Shown here piece after piece: positions 33,679 through 47,100 of a stretch of DNA of 64,000 nt. This DNA comes from Cerioporus squamosus. Taxonomy: Eukaryota; Basidiomycota; Agaricomycetes; Polyporales; Polyporaceae. Location of the stretch: the NCBI GenBank assembly GCA_022592435.1, contig JABYQS010000001.1, positions 248,001 to 312,000 on the forward strand. The letters are read 5' to 3'. The notes beneath the pieces are model-generated. The model was not told where the DNA came from. It saw only the letters and a program-made list of their open reading frames with translations, and made no database searches. The first letter of the stretch is position 1. Every line of letters starts with the position of its first letter. The translations under genes and the position numbers were made by a program.

Positions 33679-36600
33679 TCAAGCATCTGAGAAACGACCA
33701 GTCAGTGGCGGAACACATCACATCGGCAAAGACACGCACAATACGAGGATCCGGAGAGCAGCGTGGACAAAGCAGCGAGTTGGTCTTCTGTGAACTTCTT
33801 CGAGTCTTCATGCCATGTATCTTGATGTGTCTTCCTGAACGTGCTGGCGCATTTCCTCACGGTCGTCGATATCGGAATCTGGTGGAATATCAGCTGTGGG
33901 TGATATCAACCCAACGGCCACACTTACTGGATCGTATGTGTGTTCCGCGAGGACGTTGGTCAACAAATCTGGCAACCAGCGTTCGATGGTATACGGATAG
34001 CTGTCGACCAGAGCGCAGACTCCGAGAATTGCCGCGTGGAGCTGACGAATAGCAGCACTATACTTGGGCGACTTCCGGTCCGTCGGGAGCTTGCTATTCT
34101 TAATCAACCGAACAAACCGATCCTGTTCAAGACAATGAGCGTGCAACGTAAACGGAACAAGTGCGGGTACGGACTCGCAACGCAATGACGCTCCTGCGCG
34201 GGGAGAGGCGCAGGATGCCCGAAAGAGTCCTAAAACGCTATGGTCAGTCTCCGTAACCACTACAAGCTACTTACTACTCACGTCGCCGCCATCTCCCGGA
34301 CTTCGACGACTTCATCGTCTAGGCACCTGCATATCACCTACAAGATGTTCACGTCACCGGCCACTTCGACAGGCAGGGGAAACTTACCTCCACCATCTCG
34401 ACGATTTTCACGTCGCTGATGAGGAAAGACTGTCGGAAATAGAACACTGCGTACGACTGGTCACCAACGCAATTCTTCTGAGAGCATGGTGCGAAGACGA
34501 ACCTTGCACTAAGGGCAAAATCTTCAGTCGGACCTTCCATGACTGACGACACATGTCAATGGACGATTTACCCTAAGGAACTGTCAAACGAGTACTCACC
34601 GGGAACGTTTGGATGGCAGTGAACAGTTCGTCCAAGAAGGGATTGATGAACTGACGAGGGATGATCACCCCGCACATCCGGACCATAAGGAGCTTTGAAC
34701 GGTACGCCAGCTCGTCATTGTCGTTGACTGTAGCAACGTGAGCATGGCCAACTATTGGACGACTTATAGGCTCACCTTCCGTGAAGCGTATCAGCTCCGG
34801 CTGTGACGAAAGGTGAGTGATCCGCTCTGATACATGCGATGAAAATCATTACCATGAGTGGCAGGATACAGTCGAATGCCGAAACAGCGTTTGTATCGTG
34901 TATCAACTGAAAGAGCCATTTGCATACAAGTATGCCGACTCTGATTGAGGTTTCCCGTTGTGAACAGCGGAACAGTGAAGACAGACTGTGACACGCACCT
35001 ATCATAGGTCGACTGGAATGCACGAACTCCTGGTAATCGTTCTTTGCGCCACGATGGGAACTGCTGTACCAACTCCATGACACGGTCCTCGTGGAAGATC
35101 CCGCGGATGCCCATAACGTCACCGACAGCTGGCACGGTCCTGGACTCTCTGACGAGGGTTTCGGGAGTCAGCAAGGAAAGATTAGGACGCCACTATTACA
35201 CCATCAGCACAGCTGCAATGAAGCAGAGGGATGCCTCCTACCATGATCTTGCCGCAGAAAGCGAAGATCTCGCTGAAATATGCCAAGACCTGTGAACGGA
35301 GACGTTAGTCGATGTACGTCCGAACATGTGAGTTCGGCACCACATACGTCTTCGTGCTCGCACTTGAGTTCACCCCAACACCTCTTGAGTGTGTCCTCCA
35401 CCCAAGGCGTGAACTTCATGCCGAGTTGCTCGTAGAAAGCCCGGAAGAAGTACAGAACTTGAATCATGTCGAATGTGGACTCTCCGTGGAAGTCGACACC
35501 TTGGAACTCCTCAACGATCCTGTCCACGAGCGGCTGAAGACGACGAGGATCCTTGTTGTAGAAAACGTGCTGCGAGAGAACTTCAAAGTGCTATCCACTG
35601 CGTGTAGAAGTGTACGTACCTCCAAGAACGAAGCCCAGACCGGAAGTGTATCGTTGCTCTTCTGGGTGAAAATGGCCTTGATATGGGGCGCGAACCAATT
35701 CCAAAACTTCGTCTGCGCATCCGTAGGCCAATGCTTCGAGCCTGTAGAAGATTATCGTGTAAAGGTCAATTTATTGTTTATGACTGAAGGGGCCGAACCT
35801 GCTATGACCCCGGCTATGAACTCAGCAGCCGCGCGTTGCTTATTCTTATCCTTGTTCGCCAACAACTCTTCCAGAGTCGGTCGCAAGGCCTCCCAGGGCT
35901 CGTCATCCAGGAGCTGGACTGCGTGGGTGGGTGAACAATGGATCAGACAGCATACATAGCTCGTACAACTCACAGATGGATTTCACGAAGCAGAGATTAT
36001 CTTGCGACACCACGTCCGAGTTGTTCTCGGCAGAATAGTGCGTCGACAGCTTATCCCAGAATGATGACGCCGTGGTGATGGATCGAATAGTTGAGACACT
36101 TTCATCGCTGCCTGCATTCCATGGCTGGAAAGTCGACTTCGTCGCATGAGGCATCAAGAAGAAGTCAACCGTCTTCCCCAAGGCGATCCAACCCGATCCC
36201 AACTTGTCCCGTACCATGCTGACGACGGGTCAGTCGAATCGAGAGGACGCGTACCTCAAGCACACTCACGGTTCTTCACGAGCCCGTTCAATGTCCAACG
36301 GGACTCTGTACTCGGCCAACAAACGATCCGAGAATTCTCGCGTCGAATCTTGGACAGGTACCTTGCGTCGCAGAGGGTTGTGATTCTGCTCCATAGCGAT
36401 GTCCACCGGTCCATGGGCTAGCGAACGCAACTTGACGTAACGTGAGACTTTCATGATACCTCTCTGAGCATACTACAAGAGAAGGTGAGGGGGAGGTTAG
36501 CGAAGCAATTACAAAGGGTATGCTCACGTATCGCTAAGAGACTATGTCAGCGGCCTTCCATGTTCACTACCAAAGAGAACGCACCATGCTGGCGTTTGAG

Positions 36601-39600
36601 TCGTGGGCTTTACCCAGTAGGTACTCCACGTGAGCACCTTTCGTGGGCGCGTCCCGTCTGATCAGCGCACGGAGACACCTGACCGCCACAATTGAGTATT
36701 TCCAGTGGGTGCGCGGATCATTGGCAATATTCAACACCATCTCCGCCTGGAACCATAGATCGGGTCAACGACATGCACACAAAGTTTTCGTCCACCACAC
36801 CCACCGTTCGTGCGATAGCCTCGTCTGTAGCGGAAATACGGCCAATGCGCTGTCTGGTGCACTTCATCACCACCTCGTCAGCCGCATGATTGTCCTTCGA
36901 AACTAGCGCTCTGAGATTTTTGAGGGCAGCTGCAAGCTCAGAGTTGTCAACATGATAGACCACATGAGATGGCTCCGAGAAGTTGCTGAGGCCTGTTCAA
37001 TCCTGGAGTCAGATCATGACAAGGGAAAAACGTGCTTGTCTTACAAGTCTCCGAGAGTGACGCCACACAATCCTGAATTGAAGACTACGGAGACGATGAG
37101 AACGCGGTGCGCGAGACAGTGCGAGACGGACAAACCTTTTCGTTGTGTTGACACTCGAACAATCTCTTGACGAATTCCGTAGCAAGCGTTGGCTCTACTA
37201 ATCGTGAGAAATCTGTCGCGACTTACGTCGGACTTTGCTTACCTCCGCTGGCATATTTCGCTGCGGCGTATTGCGTGTCAGACCGACAACATAGCAAAAC
37301 GGTCTGGGTCCTTACCGAAGACAGACAAGTTCAACGTCCACAAGGCACCCTTCATGCGATCATCTTCGGTCCCAGGTTCCAAAGCTTTGTACAGAACAGG
37401 GAGACAGCGTCGCCTAACGCCATCGAAGTTCTAGTATAGGAAATTAGCATGGCAACTCATAGAGTGTTCTGGTACGAAAACTGACATTGCAGAGGCTCTC
37501 GAGGAGCGCCTGACTCGACCTGAGTAGGTGCTTAAGCGCGAGAGCGATTGAGTGATTGAATTATGCGACCCACTCTCTAACTATGATGCGAATGAGTCCA
37601 GCGCTACGGAAACATTTGAATCCACTCACCGGTTCTGTAATTCCACATCGACCACTGCGTCACATCATCGACCAGACTATCCTCCAGCGGCCCTCGTCGC
37701 CGTTCAATGGAATTCCAGCGAAGACGCGCCGCGTGATAGAGCCTACGGTGATATCAGAGTCGGCCCAATTTCTACATTGTACAGTGAGTCGCCATACCTT
37801 GCTCTTCTGACGTAGAGTGCTCTCGGCCAAACTTTTTGGCCAGCATAGTGGCGAGCGATGTTGATCTCGCTCTGGTACCTATCGGACTGCAGATAGTAAC
37901 TAGAACAGACAAAGCTGGAGTTACGAAGTATGAACGTAGTCTTTGTGTAGGCGTACCTGTCTCTGCTATCCCCATATTCGAGAAGATACGTTCGTATGGA
38001 TCTGACCTGCAACATGCTTCAGATACGATAGTCGCATACTGTGGTAGTGGGACGCTTACCAGCCCATGCACAGCGTCAACCGTGTTCTCTTCACCCTGCT
38101 GTTGGAGCGAAACAGATGCCTTGTGCAGGAACTCGCCGAACTTTCGGCGCAGGCCAGTGATATACTGATGACGAGGGTCCTCTGGATTGGATAGAGCGAA
38201 GCCGGAGTTCAGCGGCTCCACGCACGCTATCATTTCGGAAATCTCGTAGCTGGGCTATTGCGTGAGGATTGCGCAGCTGAGCAGCGAAGAGTGGATGATG
38301 GCTTACAGGATGTCGCTGGATTCAAGAGCTGCTTTCTGTTCTTCTGGTGGAATAATCTCCCGAGCTAGCGTCGGGATGCCAGCGAAAGCGTTGCGAACAA
38401 AACTCAGATGCCTAGTTACCCACACGGTCATGACCTTACGCCTGTGATATGCCCGGAATAGATGACACACCTGCAGAAATCATTGCGCCATACTTCATCC
38501 CGAACAACGCCTACATAATTGGTGCTTGTGAGACATGAGTCCGGGCGATCATACTATGTACTGACCTTGCTCGAGCAAGCCGTGCATAGTATCGAGGACG
38601 GGCTCGACGAACTCGCGGAAAATCTGCAGTACGAAGTCTATCTCGTCCGCGTTGGGGACATGCCAAGTCAACTAGAGAGACCAATGAGCTGACAACATCC
38701 TACTCGGCGAACCTTTTCATACCTTGACGTCTTCGGGTTTGTACAGCTTACCCCAGTACTTATGGTGGTTCGACTTGAACTCTGAAAGACAGCGCGATCA
38801 GCGACCAGTGTGATAAGAAGTTAACACTGGCGATCAACCTGGTGAGTTCCACTCCTCTGGGTTGACGAATTTGTTCTCAAGTGGATACGTATGGCTCAAC
38901 GTCAGCAACGTGCTAGACAGGAGCTTCCCGCTCGAGGAGTAGCCTCGCTTGGAGAAGGTCTTCTCGTGCAGAACCTTGAAGAGGGAGATGAGTTGGTCGC
39001 GATACTTCAATGTCTGTTCGCAAGGAGTCAGCGGATGTCCGATATGAAGGACAATTCTCTTACCACACGGCCATCACTGAGGAACATGGAGCGACTGGTT
39101 AGACCATCGACGACGATTAATCCTCATACTCACTTGTACATAGCGCCTCTCAATATCGCAAGGTCTATATGAAGGTGAGTTGATGCCTATATTATGTTTG
39201 ATGGCAGTACTTACTCCAATGTAATGTAGCATCGGACGGCAGCGGCGTAGAACCTGACGACGTGATCCTCAAGGAGCTGGCGCCGTGTTCCAGTTCTGTT
39301 CTTATGCTGCGGTCGCAGAAAGGGAGAAATCGATCCAGTGTCTTCGCAGGATTGGCATTGGCAACACATTCGACCAGTTGATGTATCGCGCGAACAGCAT
39401 TCGATCGGACATTCTGAGTGGCGTAGTCGAAGACCAATCCGAGAACCATGTCGTACAGTGGCTCGGAAAGGTGCACACATATTTGGCTGAATGCGCCCGA
39501 GACTGCATCTACTAGTTGCACTGAAGATACGTCAGCAATCATCAAGTACGAGGGATAGTACTTAATACTAACCTTCAGTCGGGCCCCCGGCAGCGCCATT

Positions 39601-42332
39601 CGGGCCCTCCTCCGGGAGGTTCTCAAATAAGAGAATCACGCGACGTAAGAATGCAGCAACCCAATCTGCAAAAGTACCGGCCATATCCCTCAGGACAGCG
39701 TCTTCCTCGGCCTTGGTTAGGTGTGCATCGGATCCGGCCTCGACTCCTTCGGGGAAAGGTGCGATTTGAAGCAAAGGTCCGTCAACTGAAGGTCCCTTCG
39801 CGAGATCAAGCCCGTTTCCCATGTCCGCGTCCGCATTGGCAGTCAGCTCGCCGAACTTGATGTACTGGGCAACTTCTGAGATGAAGGAAGTAGTGCAGAA
39901 CTGCACCAGATTGCGTCAGGTTGGCATGTGCGGGTATGCGCTGAATCACGTACCGTCTTCGGAGGGTCGTTCTGAGGCGCCATTTCAATTGAGCGTAACA
40001 TCATAGGGTGAGAACATGGTAGCACGTACGAGGTCAATTCCAGGAAGAAGCAGTTCGAGGATTGGGAGCAAATGTTTGGCACCGTGAAGGTAGATGTCGC
40101 GGCAGACCATCGCTGGAGCTACGGCGCCAAGCGCCTTGATGACCGCAGTTGTGCGGTGAGTCTGAACAATCATATTAGTACCTATGCTCATTGCGAATGT
40201 TTGCTGAACGCACCTCAACCAATGCTTCGAGGGCCGGCACCGCGCGCTCCAGAATCGGATGCAGGATCAAGTCGGGCTCCATGATGCTCATCGACTTCAA
40301 GCAACTCTGAATATTGGACACAGTGCTGCTATCCTGAGAGAACATAGCTAAGAGCGCAACTGTTCTCAAGGACTTGACCAATTCCCGTCTGATCTCCCGT
40401 GTGAGGCGGCGATGCTGTATCGCAAGATGGTCAATATAACATAAACAATATACCAAGATGCAACTCACAGTGGGTGTCTTGCAGTCGGGCTGCTGCTCCT
40501 CGTACCAACCTATGAACAAGTGAGCCAACAACGCCTAGGGATAACGATTGCGAGACTCACGCTTGTTGAAGTCGTACACGATGTACTTGATGAATGCGCT
40601 GAGCTGATCGAATGGAGGCGATATCAGCAATCGTCACTTCTCTGAAACGAAGAGCGACGTACATCGTTAGTCCAATTGCCGGAGTTGGTTGGATGGAAGA
40701 AGCTCTCGGTAGAAGCGATCAGCTTGGCAAGAGCATCCAATGCCTTGCATCCTGCCAGGTACGTCCTGACCTTCAGGTGGCCGCCCTTGCCCAAAGGTGC
40801 GGATAGATAGTCGCCGAGGCCACCATTCTGTTGGGGCAACGGCGTGCTCGCTCCGGATGCCAGTGGCGTGAACAACGGCGTCGGTGCGTTTGACGCAGGA
40901 CTCGGCATAGCATCGGGAGCCATCGAATACACGATGATGCGCGCCAAAGATGCTAGATGCAACCGTTAGCTTCCAGTTGGCTTCCAGCTCACATCGCAAA
41001 CAGCACTAACGGATTCGCCAATTAGGCTTCGGCAGTCGATTCATCTCGAAAGTCGCCTGGCCATCCGCATTCGGTCCGGTAGTCAGCGAGCCAGCGTCAG
41101 CGAGCGGGATTTCTGCACGGGCGACATATGGAATGTGAGTGCGCAGATATCGCATTCACACGGATTGACGTACCCATTGATGCCATGCACTTAGCCATGA
41201 TGTAGCTCCAATCTGCTTCAGGAAATATTCCGACGTCGGAGAATAAACCCGACCACTTCCACTTCGTCTCGAGATCCTCCTTGGACCAGTTTGGACGTTC
41301 TTCTCCCTCAGAGCGCGCGTCGTCTGGAATGTCGTGGACTCTCTGAGGATCACTTACAGTGGGGTCGACATGTATCTCCGCGAGACGCGCGAGGAATTGC
41401 AACATGCGGTCGTCGAACATATAGGAGTTTATGGACTCCCACATTCGAAAGAGCATGGGGAGGTAGGATTGAGGATGCGAGAGCGGCAAGAACGTTAGCA
41501 TGTAGTATTGTGATGCGAGAATGCTCTGTGGCTCGCCGTCAATATCGTCGTGACTGCACGTATTTCATCATTGCGCTCACATTCAGGTTGGTACAGTCCA
41601 TTGAGGGGAGGAAGGTGGACAGCATCTCGTCAACCGCCCCAGGATGAAAGAACCGGCGAACATTCTCAGCAATGTACCCCATATACCAGGAGGTTTGGCT
41701 ATGTCGCGTTGTAGCACCGTCAGTGGCTGTTGCGCCCAATGCAAAGTGCTGTGACACTTGCCTGATTTCAAACTGACGTCTCGTGAGGAAGAGGTCCTTG
41801 CTGAGGATTTTGTAGATGGGCGTCCAAGGCAATCTCAGATCCTCTATTGAAAGCTTCTTCTTGGACCGACACAAGACCTGCAAACCATCCGAGCACGCCG
41901 CGACGACGTGGTTTGGCATCCCAGGGGTTGTACAGACATGGTAATATGTCTTGATGATGGCGATGCGCTTCTCCTTCGGGATGGGATACTTGAGCATGCA
42001 CCAACTTGACGGACACAGCGACAGTCAACACACGGAAAACCGTACGATAGGGGGTATACTCACTAAGTCAGCATACTGTCCCACTGGAGGAGCCCCGGGT
42101 CGTAATCCTTCGCTTCCACACACTGCGTCAGACGTAGCAGTATGAACTCGAGCATCTCCTGCATCTTAGAGTTTGGCTCTATAGAGTAGGGTATCGACTG
42201 AGCATGGTTTCTGAGCTTGGTCATGTAGTGATCCGTCGAATGCATGATGTCGTCGGGGATGTGCGGGGATGTGCGGGGTAGCGGGGGCCCGGTGTCCCCA
42301 ATGCTCAGGCTGGATATGTCGGGTATGTTCAT
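33679..42332 (-). CDS. BLM10: Proteasome activator Blm10/PA200, copy B
   Basis: This is a second full-length-looking Blm10/PA200 gene, same orientation as copy A. The start MNIPDISSLSIGDTGPPLP (42332) is followed by MQEMLEFILLRLTQCVEAKD, MLKYPIPKEKRIAIIKTYYH, LRLPWTPIYKILSKDLF, SFFHPTNSGNW, DRFLPFCDRSIRTELEHGAS, FPSWRKERLPGVRAFQSTYD and LHAAILGVCALVDSYPYTI. The last exons are 33878-33740 and 33686-33679. As in copy A, a single T before the final intron joins ATGCTTGA, coding Tyr-Ala-stop, so the protein ends GSSYYA, the tail known to open the 20S alpha ring. The first intron lies at the same place and phase as in copy A. The C-terminal exon 33878-33740 is continuous where copy A has two extra introns. 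Many middle exons are short and were not all resolved. No disabling change was seen. Confidence 0.88.
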
Positions 42333-42716
42333 GGCGTGTATGCAGAACGAAGAAAAATGACCGAGCGTAGAGCGGAAGTCGCGACAGGGGTTTGCGCGTC
42401 CCCCGACGTCAGGGTCTATATACAAGGGCGCACAGCTGTGGCGCGCGCCTCGCTTGGTGGCGCAGACGTGAAGCGGAACAGCCGCTTGACGCTGGTACTA
42501 CTAATGCAACTTTTACAGACAACAACCGCGCGCTCGCCATGTTCTGGTCTGCGCTGGATACCTGGAACTAACCGCAACAATACACAATAGAGCTCTTGGG
42601 GGCTCTTGTCTATCACCTGCGCGACGATCTCAATTGCTCAAACATGGGCAACTCGCAAAAGTTCTCATCACAACCAAGGAATAGATGGTACAACCAGGGT
42701 ATTACAACTCACACAG
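42333..42716 (-). promoter_or_regulatory. Promoter region of Blm10 copy B with TATA-like motif
   Basis: These 384 bases lie between Blm10 copy B and the upstream Rxt2-like gene on the same strand. The minus strand reads TGTATATAGA at about 42414-42423, some 85 bases before the start codon, a plausible TATA element. Just downstream, 42257-42282, an 11-base unit (GGGATGTGCGG-like) is repeated inside the first exon. Confidence 0.4.
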
Positions 42717-43816
42717 TTATGACACGACGGCTGCCGCTGAGGCGACTTCCTGCAACTCGTGTATCGCCTTCTTCCGCACCAACTCCCAAACACCGTCTCT
42801 CTGTGTCCTCGAGTCTCCCAATCCCTCCCGAATCTCTTCTAAGCGATCCACGTACTCGCGCCCGTCGTCCTGGAGCTCGTGGAGAGTAGCAAGCGACTTC
42901 TCTAGTGTTTCGCGTTGCATCTCCGCTCTCGAAAACTGCATGTTGTCGAAGATCGACTCTTGGTTGGGAGAGAGGAACAGCTTGTGGACGACTGGAGTCA
43001 AATCCGGTGCTCGGGCGAAGCGACTGTCCGGATCATGCTCGTCGCCTTCTTCGTCTTCTCGCTTGGGGACCAAGGACGTACCGACTCCGACCTCGGCGGG
43101 GTCCTCGCTTATGACTTGCCACAGCCTCCCCAATGCCCTGCGGAGAGCGGTCTCGCCTTCGATGAGTGTGTTGGTAGAATCCTCAAGCTCATCAAAGACG
43201 CGAGAACGAAATGAGTGGGTGGTTGCTTTGTCCATTACGAACGAGGTGTACGAAAGGTGTTGGGCGTTTGGATGAGGATAGGGAGCCATGAGTGGCGGAG
43301 AGGGCGAGCGCAGGTGCGGGAGGGTAATTGACGGCTCTTGTTCTTCTTCCTGTTGCAACAGCTGGCGGACACGCTTCCTCGCTCTATCTTCTGCCTACTC
43401 CGTGTAAGTATAGCATAATACATATACGCGGCACATACGCACCTCCCAGTCCTCCATCCATGGTCCCCAGGCCGTCATCTTCCCTCTCCGTACCCACTTC
43501 GCCTCATTGAACGTCTTCATGCCCCAGTTGCCCCTGAAAGGGGAGGCTGGTAGCCCTTCTTCGTTGGGTTCAAAGCCATACGATGGGTAGTACCAAGCAT
43601 CGTTGTCGTTAGATGGCAGAGACATGTAGCTGGTTCGGGGGTTGGAATCATAACGCATGAGCACGGCGACAGCATGATGACTTGCCTCGGGTCTTCATAC
43701 CGACCTTCGTCAAGATGCGTGAAGGACCTCTTTACACCGGTGTGCGGGCCAACATGCTGACCACTGGTAGAAGGTCGCGAACTAGGTAGATCGTGCACAA
43801 GCGCATCGGACGCCAT
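42717..43816 (-). CDS. RXT2: Rxt2-like subunit of the Rpd3L histone deacetylase complex
   Basis: This is a probable homologue of Rxt2, a subunit of the large Rpd3 histone deacetylase complex. Exons are 43816-43686, 43629-43443 and 43394-42717 (331 residues, phases consistent). The N-terminal region contains NWGMKTFNEAKWVRRGKMTA followed by WGPWMEDWEAEDRARKR, resembling the Rxt2 N-terminal domain, in which a basic WVRRGK/GPW stretch precedes a charged helix. Later the YTSFVMDKATTHSFRSRVFDE stretch and a helix ending LWQVISED recall the Rxt2 C-terminal helices that follow a conserved HPSLS motif. The first intron has a GC donor (43685). An upstream in-frame ATG at 44284 would overlap the divergent gene and was not used. 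The assignment rests on motif memory and is moderate. Confidence 0.6.
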
Positions 43817-44195
43817 GGGACGATGTTGGTGGGTCTGCAAGTCGAAGGGCAAGTCCGGGTCTGCGTCGAGAACAATGGGGTAAGGTGCGGGGACTCGAAG
43901 GAGCTTGTGGCACGGGATGAGATCGAGGAGCCGCTCGAGTGCTGCCAGTACTAGTGCCACTGGGCTGCAGGTTCGCCAGGGTTTGGCTCCCGGGCGTTGC
44001 CGCGCAGCTGCGATTGGAGGACGAGTTTGGCCTTGGACTTGTCCAGCCAACACCGACTGGCCTCTGCTCTCTCGTCCTGAGGTCGTCTCTTCCGACTCGG
44101 CCGCGCGCATCTCCTGTATATTCTGTGGCTGGTCCTCTCCATACCTCATCCACCCACGCCTTCCACGTATTTTCTCTGCGTCTGGAGACGCGTCT
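43817..44195. other. Divergent intergenic region
   Basis: These 379 bases hold the promoters of the Rxt2-like gene (minus) and the large disordered protein (plus). The region is open in several frames, but no conserved residues support coding. Confidence 0.45.
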
Positions 44196-47100
44196 ATGGC
44201 CAGTATCGACCTCACCAACTCGGCGCAGCATTCTGAGAGGGAAGGCCCGCTCGATGGAGACCACACAGATTCCAAGCTCCCCAAGGACCTAACCGCTGGC
44301 GAGGACGGGGTCTCTCATGCAGGGCAAGGTTCAGTTGGTCGCTCCCGGGATGCTAGTCCAGCCTCCTCGGCTTCGGGCTTGTCTTCGACGAAGGGTGGCA
44401 CACAATCTCCAGCTCCCTCGACTTCAGGAGCTCCTCCTCTGAGTATGCCCCACCCCAAGAAGTTCAGCCACGTCAACATCAGCAGGAAGTTTCTCGAGAA
44501 GACCACGTCTGCCCCGGCTCACACCCTCTCGTCCTCGCCGGTCCTGAAGACGGTGAATTCGAGTCGTACGTCCTACAGTGCATGCAGACACGTAATGTGA
44601 CCATTGAAGTTAAGCAGAGAGACCCGTCAACCAGGCCACTACCCCACACCCGCGTCTAGTGACTGCGAAGCTGACCGCAACACCGCAACCTGGCAGCACT
44701 GCTGGGTGGTCTCGACCATCTTCCGCTGTCCCATCGAGTACGCCAACCCCACTTCCCGGTCCAAACGCCAATCCTGCGTCCATTCATTCAGCAGCTCCAA
44801 GTGCAGCTACAGTGCCTCCCTCCATGGGCAGAGTGATCCAACCACAACCTCGCAGTAACCAAGATAGCCTGCCACTGAAGAAGGACGCGTCTGGGAAACC
44901 CGTATGGGGAGTGGCTCAGGGAAGCGGCGTTGTCGCTCATGACAGAGTTCAGGCAGATTTCCCAACTGCGGCAGAAGTTGCCCAAGGTATGTAGCATAAC
45001 CATGACATATCTCCTGGGAACCTCATATTTGACATGCAGGTCGTATCGCCAAAGCTTCTGACAGGACCAGCCAACCGGATGCTGCTGCTGCGCATAAGCA
45101 GGCTGTAATCACTGAGCTCATGGCTGAGGAAGACACCTTTCGCGGCGTCCACTTGGATCCCAACGCTCACCATTGGGATGAGGTTAGTTGTCTTGCACAC
45201 GGAACCCGCAAGTCAGCTCATGAGAGATATAGATGGAAGAAGATGATGACAATTTCCTGGGTGGCGTCATCGAATTCGGGGACGGCCGCCAGTACCAGGT
45301 TCAGTCTAGTGACGCTGCGCGACATTCCTCTCCTTCCCGAGACCCGTCAAAGTTGTCGTCGCTCGGCGATGTCGACTCATCCGCGCGAATTGGCACCATG
45401 GACAAGCCTGTCAGTAAAGAAGAGCGATTCGCAGATGACTTTGACAGAAGCTGGCCTCGCTCTCGACCTGGGGTCAATACCCAACCTACTCACGTAGCTG
45501 GTGGTACTCCTTCGCCAACTTCTACCTCTGTGCAATCGCCCCAGGAATCGTCGAGAGTTCTATTCAACGAGCGTTCAAATCGGCTGGAGCCATACTCCCA
45601 TCAACGGTATCCTGGTCCGGGAGCGGCACAGCAGTATACTCGTAGGAGCAGTCGTTCCGATTACTCGACATCGCCAACGGAAGGTCGACGAGATGCGCCT
45701 CCTCACACGCAAGTGCACGGTGTTCAACTCCTCCAGAAAGGGTCAAACGGCGCCTCGCCTCACGCGGAAAGCCCCACCTTCTCTCGGGCTCCCAGTGATC
45801 ATTCCCCAATATCGCCTTCTGATCCCTCTCGCTTGCGGGATAGGCCTCCCATGCGACGGGATCATCCTCCATGGCAGGCTAATGGAGGACATGGTACAGA
45901 CTCCGGTCGAACAGGTTCATACGGTCCACCGCATCCCTCTCATCGCTCACCGCGTGATGCGCCGTTCGATGATCGTACACGTCGTCTTGGATTCGAACCC
46001 CTCCCGTCAGGTCCCGGGGGTGATCATCGGCGACAGCTTCCGCCGCACTTATCAGCTTCGGCTGTTCATATTCTACCAGCTCGTACAGAGGAGGCCCTGC
46101 CTCGATCGCCACTGCAGCCACCGCCGTCTCTGCCTCATCCTGAGCCTCCCGCCCCTTCCGCAAGTTCTCAAGCAGCGGAGTCTCCTGCAGTGTCTGCCTC
46201 CGCGCTGCCGGCCACAGACCTCGAAGAAGTGCGCAAAGCGGCGATGCACACCGCCGCCGAGCGCGCGAGGTTAAGGCGACAACAGGAGGAGGAGGAGCGT
46301 GAAAAGGAGAAAGAGCGCGCTCGGAGGAAAGCTGCGGAGATCGAGGAGCGGATGAAGGCTGCGGAGCAAATGAAGGCGCGTGAAGGCGTGAAGGCCGACG
46401 CTGAGAAGAAGATGGCTGAAGCGCAGGTAAATTATGTTCATACCAGCGTGAACATCTCAGCTAATGCCACACAGGTGCTTGGGATCATTCAGGAGGCCGT
46501 GTCTGCTGTTTCTCCGCATGAGGACAAGGCAGGGTCCGTTCATGGGTTCCATGATGATTCGTCTCAAGCAGTTCCCGTGCGTCCTGCTATGGGTCGTACG
46601 CCCTCATCAAGAGGCACCTCCCGACCATTCTCTTCGCGCAGGTTGTCCACCACTACTTCCGCGACAACCCCTTCGGTACCCGCAGATACAGACACGTGGA
46701 GGCGTAAAGCCCCTTCCGTCGTGGTAACAGCACAGCAAGATCCCCCCTCGAACACTCTTGTCCCGCCCCCGACGGTCTTGGCTCATACAGACCTGGAGGT
46801 GAAAGAGGGAGAATACGTAGACGTAGTCGATTTCGCGGATCTAGGCAAACTCGTAGGATCTCAGCCTTCCCAACCAACTGGTGCACGTTCATCAAGAGCC
46901 GTTGCGTCTGACTTCTTCAACGATGGTGGCGTTCCGCCGCAACACCAGCCGGTCCCACCTTCGAAAGCCGACGAAGGTGCCTGGAGACGTCGTCCGTCAG
47001 TCGTTCAAGACCAGGCCCACTCGCCTCTCGCGGAGAAGCCTGCCCTACGTTCCACCTCGGAGGACGTCCAGGTTACGGCTTACAGCTCTTCTCCCACGGA

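Noticed and set aside
42257..42282. Short GATGTGCGGGG tandem repeat
   Set aside because: Only about two copies exist, inside the first exon of Blm10 copy B; it is too small to mean anything.
45501..46274. 257-codon frame inside the large disordered-protein exon
   Set aside because: It is a second-frame shadow of a low-complexity exon; the main frame is 1,007 codons and joins its neighbours in phase.
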